From Halococcus sediminicola (GTDB lineage Archaea > Halobacteriota > Halobacteria > Halobacteriales > Halococcaceae): a stretch of DNA of 64,000 nucleotides. Below the pieces are notes generated by a model, which saw nothing but the letters and a program-made list of their open reading frames with translations, ran no database searches and had not been told where the DNA came from. The position numbers and the translations under genes are program-made. The stretch lies in contig NZ_BBMP01000022.1 of the NCBI RefSeq assembly GCF_000755245.1, positions 186,001 through 250,000 of the forward strand. The letters are read 5' to 3'. Each line of letters opens with the position of its first letter. Within the stretch, counting starts at the first letter, position 1. Of the stretch, positions 60,096 through 64,000 are shown in pieces.

Positions 60096-61271
60096 TCAGT
60101 GCTCGTTCGTGTCGTCTTCCGTCTCGACCGACGTTTCGTCGTCGGCTGTCCCCTCCTCGGTCGGCGTCCGAACAGCGGTCCGGCGTCGGTCGGGACCGAC
60201 CATCCGGGGGAAGACGAGTTCGAGGAACTGAACGACGACGACCATCAGTAGTGGTCCGAGGAAGATGCCGTACCAGCCGAATATCGGCGGACCGAGCAGG
60301 TACGCGAACATGATCAGCCCGTTGTGGAACAGCCGCCCGGAGAGGTACGGTCGGATGTAGGTGCGGACGAGGTTGTCGAAGACGAGTCCCATCAGCACGT
60401 AGAACAGCACCGGAAACCACAGCCGCGTCGGGTCGGTCCGCAGCGCGATCAGCGAGAGATAGGCGACGATGACGACGTAGACGATGGAGCGGCCGACGAG
60501 CGGCACGACCGTCGCGAGACCGGTCGCCACGGCCGCGAGAACCGGCTGTGGAATCGCGAGTCCCGGCGGCGCGAGGAGGTTGAGTGCGGTGTAGATGAGC
60601 GCCGAGAGGACCATGATGGCGAAGATCGTGAGCGTGTAGCCGAAGAACACCGAGTCCAGCCCGCGGTCGACCGCCCGGAGGTACTCGTCGGTGGTGGTCC
60701 CCTCGCCGACGACGTTCGCCCGGACCCAGCCGGCGAGTCGGTCCTCGTCGCGCACGAGGAAGAACACGAAGATCAGCGCGAGAAACCCGTTGTACGCCTG
60801 TGCGGCTGACGCCCCGACGACGCCCTGCACCCATCCGAGCGCCGACTGGACGGACGGGTCGCCGAGCAAATCGGTCGCCGCACGGTACAGTTGGTCGGGG
60901 GCGGTCGGAATCACTCCCGTATCGAGGCCGGGAGCGAGCGTTTCGAGCAAGGTCTCGACGTCCGCCGGCCGGACCGCCGAGAGCTGTCCGACTGCGACGG
61001 CGACGAGGAGCGCGAGGATCGTGACGAACGGCAGGACGATGACGAGCATCGTCAGCCCGGCGGTCACGCTCGGTGAGCCGATACGGGACCCGAGCCGCCT
61101 GTTGATCGGTCGTGCGACGTAGTAGAGGAAGACGCCGAAGACGAGCCAGCCCACGTAGGCATCGAGAGTCACGACCAGCACGGCCGCCAGCACGGCGGCG
61201 AACAGCCACCATCCGACCCCCGGACGAACCGGTTCGTCCGGGGGCCGATCTCCCTGCCCTTGCTCGCCCAT
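60096..61271 (-). CDS. AI-2E family transporter (PerM-like), second copy
   Basis: The 391-residue membrane protein shares architecture and motifs with the copy at 19545-20699: 'VFLYYVARPINRRLGSRIG' near residue 50 and 'TYIRPYLSGRLFHNGLIMFAYLLGPPIFGWYGIFLGPLL' (in part) near residue 305. Its soluble middle part lies near residues 95-210. Substrate is unknown, as for the other copy. An AATACTAAG element lies about 28 bases before ATG 61271. The tail is rich in Glu and Thr. Confidence 0.9.
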   Translation of the reverse strand: MGEQGQGDRPPDEPVRPGVGWWLFAAVLAAVLVVTLDAYVGWLVFGVFLYYVARPINRRLGSRIGSPSVTAGLTMLVIVLPFVTILALLVAVAVGQLSAVRPADVETLLETLAPGLDTGVIPTAPDQLYRAATDLLGDPSVQSALGWVQGVVGASAAQAYNGFLALIFVFFLVRDEDRLAGWVRANVVGEGTTTDEYLRAVDRGLDSVFFGYTLTIFAIMVLSALIYTALNLLAPPGLAIPQPVLAAVATGLATVVPLVGRSIVYVVIVAYLSLIALRTDPTRLWFPVLFYVLMGLVFDNLVRTYIRPYLSGRLFHNGLIMFAYLLGPPIFGWYGIFLGPLLMVVVVQFLELVFPRMVGPDRRRTAVRTPTEEGTADDETSVETEDDTNEH

Positions 61272-61319
61272 GCGGACGTATTGACTATCTTAGTATTATG
61301 AGCATCGGTCGCGTCACTC

Positions 61320-62189
61320 TCAGCCGAGTCGCACCGGGTCGTTGCTCGGACGGAGTTCCACCGCTACCTCCTCGCCGACGGCGAACGCCCGGTCGGGACA
61401 GACGAGTTTCGCGCCGAAGGTCTCGCGGGCACAGAACAGCGACAGTCCGGTGATCGGGTCTCCGTCGACGAGGACCGCGAGACCGTTCCATTCGACGGTA
61501 CGGCCCGAGGCATGGCCGATCTGTCGACCCAGCAACGATACCGGCCCAGCCCCGCCGCCGAACGCTCCCGCACCCGCGTAGTGGACGAGACCGCCGTCGA
61601 GAACCGCCCCGCCGTCGCTCGCGAGACCTACGAACCGCTCGCCCGGCGCGGGGTGAGCGGGTGCGTCGAGGACGGCGTAAGTCTCGCCGGTCTCGACGAC
61701 AGTCCCCGAACCGTCCCACGCCAGCCCCTCGATGTCGACGTCGATAGTGAGCGGTTCGGAGCCGCTCGCCCGGTAGGGGTTCGCTTCGGAATCGCGGAGT
61801 TCGAGGTGCACGTGGTCGTCGACCCACGGCGCGAAAAAGCCCGCACGGACGAGTGTGCCCATCTCGTCGCCAATGTCGAGCGTGTCGCCCGGTTCGACTG
61901 CCGGCTCGACGTGGAGGATACGGGCGACGTGCTCGCCCGTATCGACGAGCACGAGATGATCGTTTTCGGCGGCATAGGGTTTCGGCGGTGCACGAACAGT
62001 ACGAGTATCGAGCACCCTGCCGGCGACGGGCGCGGGGGCCGGCGAGCGCGTGCCGTCGGTGGTCGGGCCGAAGCCCGGGTTCGGGTAGAGATCGATGGCA
62101 CAGCCCCAGTCGTGGGCGGCGTAGGGCGAGTTGTACAGCGAGAAGCGCCGGTAGTGTGAGAGCGCGTCCGCCGGGAGGGTGACGGCCAT
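61320..62189 (-). CDS. M23-like (lysostaphin-fold) protein
   Basis: The 289-residue protein has features of the LytM/M23 fold in the first 150 residues: 'AAHDWGCAIDLYPNPGF' near residue 25 (His and Asp, spaced 7), 'APVAGRVLDTRTVRAPP' and a final 'VDDHVHLELRDSE' with HxH near residue 125, which is the usual last metal-ligand motif. The rest is an uncharacterised beta-rich part. Archaea have no murein, so the target, if any, is unknown. No signal peptide is evident. A GTATAAAC element is about 25 bases before the start. Confidence 0.65.
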   Translation of the reverse strand: MAVTLPADALSHYRRFSLYNSPYAAHDWGCAIDLYPNPGFGPTTDGTRSPAPAPVAGRVLDTRTVRAPPKPYAAENDHLVLVDTGEHVARILHVEPAVEPGDTLDIGDEMGTLVRAGFFAPWVDDHVHLELRDSEANPYRASGSEPLTIDVDIEGLAWDGSGTVVETGETYAVLDAPAHPAPGERFVGLASDGGAVLDGGLVHYAGAGAFGGGAGPVSLLGRQIGHASGRTVEWNGLAVLVDGDPITGLSLFCARETFGAKLVCPDRAFAVGEEVAVELRPSNDPVRLG

Positions 62190-62344
62190 CGTCGATAGAA
62201 GGACCCGTGGGAGTTTATACGGACGGTTGTGGCTCCGTACCGCGATGCGAAGCCGAAGGGGTATCGACGGCGAAGTACTCCCGCGAGGGTTCCGCCGAAA
62301 GCACTCACGACAGCCCCAATACCCCTCCCGCTCGTAAATCGACC

Positions 62345-63022
62345 ATGCGCGTCTTCGACGGCCGGACTGCGGACATCGAGGCGGACAGGGAGCGGACCCG
62401 GGCGATGTTCGCGTTCACCAAAGAGACCGGCGAACCGGCCGTGCGCGCGTGGGTTCCGCACCGACAGGTCGCCTTTGGCCGGCGCGACGCCCGCGCGGCG
62501 GGCTACGAGCGGGCGAAATCGGCCGCCGAGGAGCGAGATTTCCCGGCCGTCGAGCGCTCGGTCGGTGGCCGGGCGGTCGCCTATACTGGTTCGACGGTCG
62601 CGTTCGCACGGGCCGAACCCACCGACGGGCGGGAGATCCAGCAGCGGTACACGCGGACGACGGACGATCTACAGAGCGCCTTTCGCCGTCTCGGCGTCGA
62701 GGCACGTCCCGGCGAACCACCGGATTCGTTCTGTCCGGGGTCGCACTCGCTGCAAGCCGACGGCAAGATTGCAGGGCTTGCCCAGCGCGTCACGGGCGAG
62801 GGGGCGCTCGTCGCCGGCATCGTCCTCACCCGCGACGCCGACGAGATAGCAGGGGTGCTCGACCCCGTATATACCGCGCTCGACGTCCCGTTCGACCCAG
62901 GTAGCGTGGGCAGCATCGAACGCGCCGGCGGCGAGAGCGAGCCCGCGACCGTCGCCGACGAGATCGAGAGTGCGCTCGTCGAAGGCTATCGTGAATCCAA
63001 CGGAAGCGACCGACAGGATTAG
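62345..63022 (+). CDS. lplA: Lipoate-protein ligase family protein
   Basis: The 225-residue protein has the biotin/lipoate ligase fold: 'AVRAWVPHRQVAFGRRDARA' near residue 32, 'VERSVGGRAVAYTGSTVAFA' near residue 68 (the RxxGGxxxxH-like loop, here GGRAVAY) and 'ADGKIAGLAQRVTGEGALVAGI' (in part) with the catalytic Lys near residue 140. It attaches lipoate or octanoate to 2-oxoacid dehydrogenase or glycine cleavage proteins, and some relatives only transfer it. The separate LplB-like C-terminal domain is absent. Confidence 0.85.
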   Translation: MRVFDGRTADIEADRERTRAMFAFTKETGEPAVRAWVPHRQVAFGRRDARAAGYERAKSAAEERDFPAVERSVGGRAVAYTGSTVAFARAEPTDGREIQQRYTRTTDDLQSAFRRLGVEARPGEPPDSFCPGSHSLQADGKIAGLAQRVTGEGALVAGIVLTRDADEIAGVLDPVYTALDVPFDPGSVGSIERAGGESEPATVADEIESALVEGYRESNGSDRQD

Positions 63023-63046
63023 GCCCGCAGGCACGCCAGCGAAGGC

Positions 63047-64000
63047 ATGTTGATTCGGGACGCGACGCTCGCCGACGGCCGCCGGCGCGACGTTCGTATC
63101 GAGGGCGAACGCATCGCCGCCGTCGGCCACGGGCTGTCAACGGCGACCGACGAGACGGTGATCGACGCCGACGGGAAGCTCCTCCTGCCGGGGATGATAG
63201 ATTCACACGTCCACTTCCGCCAGCCGGGGTTCCCCGAAAAGGAGACGTGGGCGAGCGGCAGTCGGGCGGCGGCAGCGGGCGGCGTCACCACCGTGGTGGA
63301 TCAGCCGAACACCCAACCGCCGACGGTCGATGGGGAAAGTTTCGCCGAAAAGCAGGAACTGGCCGCCGATTCGTTGGTGGATTTCGGCATCAACGGCGGT
63401 GTCACGCCCGACTGGTCGCCCAGAGAGCTGTTCGAGCGGCCGCTGTTGGCCCTCGGCGAAGTCTTTCTCGCGGATTCCACAGGTGAAATGGGAATCGACG
63501 CCGATCTGTTCGCGGCGGCCGTCGAGCGGGCCACCGAGCGGGACGTTCCCGTGACCGTCCACGCCGAGGACGCCAGCGAGTTCGACGAGAGTGTGTTGTC
63601 GAGTACGGAGACCACGAGCGCGAAAGAGCACGCGGACGCCGATGTGTGGAGCGCCTTTCGGACCGCGGAGGCCGAACTCGCCGCCGTCGAGCGCGCCTGC
63701 GAGGTCGGTCGAGAGGCGGGCGCACGGCTCCACATCGCCCACACGAGCACCCCCGAGGGCATCGATCGCGCGGATGAGTCGGGCATGACCTGCGAGGTGA
63801 CGCCCCATCACCTCCTGCTCTCGCGCGACGACCTCGACGAACTGGGAACGCAGGGACGGATGAACCCGCCGCTGCGGAGCGAGGAGCGACGGGAGACTGT
63901 GTATCAGCGCGTCGCCGACGGGGTAGTCGAGATGGTGGCGACCGACCACGCGCCCCACACCCTCGCCGAGAAGGACACGGGGATCTGGGACGCTCCGAGC
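63047..64000 (+). CDS. pyrC: Dihydroorotase, 3' end cut by window edge
   Basis: The first 318 codons are seen. The protein starts 'MLIRDATLADGRRRDVRIEG' and has the amidohydrolase metal site 'GMIDSHVHFRQPGF' near residue 49 (HxH), the catalytic region 'AHTSTP' near 230, 'EVTPHHLLLSRDDL' near 252 and 'ATDHAPHT' near 302. It cyclises carbamoyl aspartate to dihydroorotate in pyrimidine synthesis. Allantoinase-type relatives are similar, but 'FRQPG', 'GGVTTVVDQPNT' and 'NPPLRS' favour dihydroorotase. It follows the lipoate ligase gene by 24 bases. Confidence 0.93.
   Translation, partial: MLIRDATLADGRRRDVRIEGERIAAVGHGLSTATDETVIDADGKLLLPGMIDSHVHFRQPGFPEKETWASGSRAAAAGGVTTVVDQPNTQPPTVDGESFAEKQELAADSLVDFGINGGVTPDWSPRELFERPLLALGEVFLADSTGEMGIDADLFAAAVERATERDVPVTVHAEDASEFDESVLSSTETTSAKEHADADVWSAFRTAEAELAAVERACEVGREAGARLHIAHTSTPEGIDRADESGMTCEVTPHHLLLSRDDLDELGTQGRMNPPLRSEERRETVYQRVADGVVEMVATDHAPHTLAEKDTGIWDAPS

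Overview
The window is a stretch of haloarchaeal (class Halobacteria) chromosome. The evidence is a high G+C content with GC-rich third codon positions, strongly acidic predicted proteins, many genes with a TATA-like element about 28 bases before the start codon (typical of leaderless archaeal transcripts), an archaeal-type RNase P RNA, and archaea-specific housekeeping proteins (aRF1, class I lysyl-tRNA synthetase, archaeal UMP kinase, split GMP synthase, CTP-dependent riboflavin kinase). The species cannot be named from the sequence alone. No plasmid origin, insertion sequence, prophage or CRISPR array was seen; coding density is high and genes run on both strands in short operons.

Layout. 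1-5.6 kb: a wHTH-like protein cut by the left edge, a MobB-MoaE fusion, pyrH-lysS and a site-2 protease. 5.6-12.6 kb: membrane proteins (DUF389, HPP, FNT channel, an unknown membrane protein), a 51-residue zinc-finger protein, the HemQ-like PitA and a prepilin peptidase. 12.6-19.4 kb: cupin and small unknown proteins, a CNNM/CorC-type CBS protein, a glutaredoxin/peroxiredoxin-like/Sua5 operon, a Cas4-like protein and an acyltransferase. 19.4-27 kb: an AI-2E family exporter, tRNA-Gly(CCC), a UbiB-type kinase, Hsp20 and two tandem moeA genes. 27-37 kb: ilvE, nhaC, the rbkR-ribB riboflavin operon, argS, a DsbA-like protein, a MinD-like ATPase, aRF1 and a zinc-ribbon protein. 37-48 kb: aconitase, dUTPase, PspA, pyrG-guaAb-DUF7126, a metallo-beta-lactamase fold protein, an aldo/keto reductase and moaB. 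48-55 kb: a TPP enzyme, a PrpD family protein, a ComA family protein, an acyl-CoA dehydrogenase, DsrE and TauE. 55-64 kb: RNase P RNA, NAD salvage genes around a surface lipoprotein, a second AI-2E family exporter, an M23-like protein, a lipoate ligase-like protein and the start of a dihydroorotase.

How it fits together. Molybdenum-cofactor genes occur at three separate sites (MobB-MoaE, the MoeA pair, MoaB). Pyrimidine and purine nucleotide synthesis (pyrH, pyrG, guaAb, dut, pyrC) and translation (lysS, argS, prf1, tRNA-Gly, sua5, rnpB) form the core. The most system-like accessory stretch is 48.5-55 kb, where a ComA-family protein, a TPP enzyme, a PrpD-fold protein, a DsrE protein and a TauE-type anion exporter lie together; a C3-sulfonate/sulfite pathway is a possible but unproven reading. 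Two families of dispersed intergenic repeats are present; one supplies nearly identical T-rich ends directly behind ilvE and aconitase. A 10-base periodic repeat between hsp20 and an unknown gene, and a direct repeat over the rbkR promoter, look like regulatory sites.
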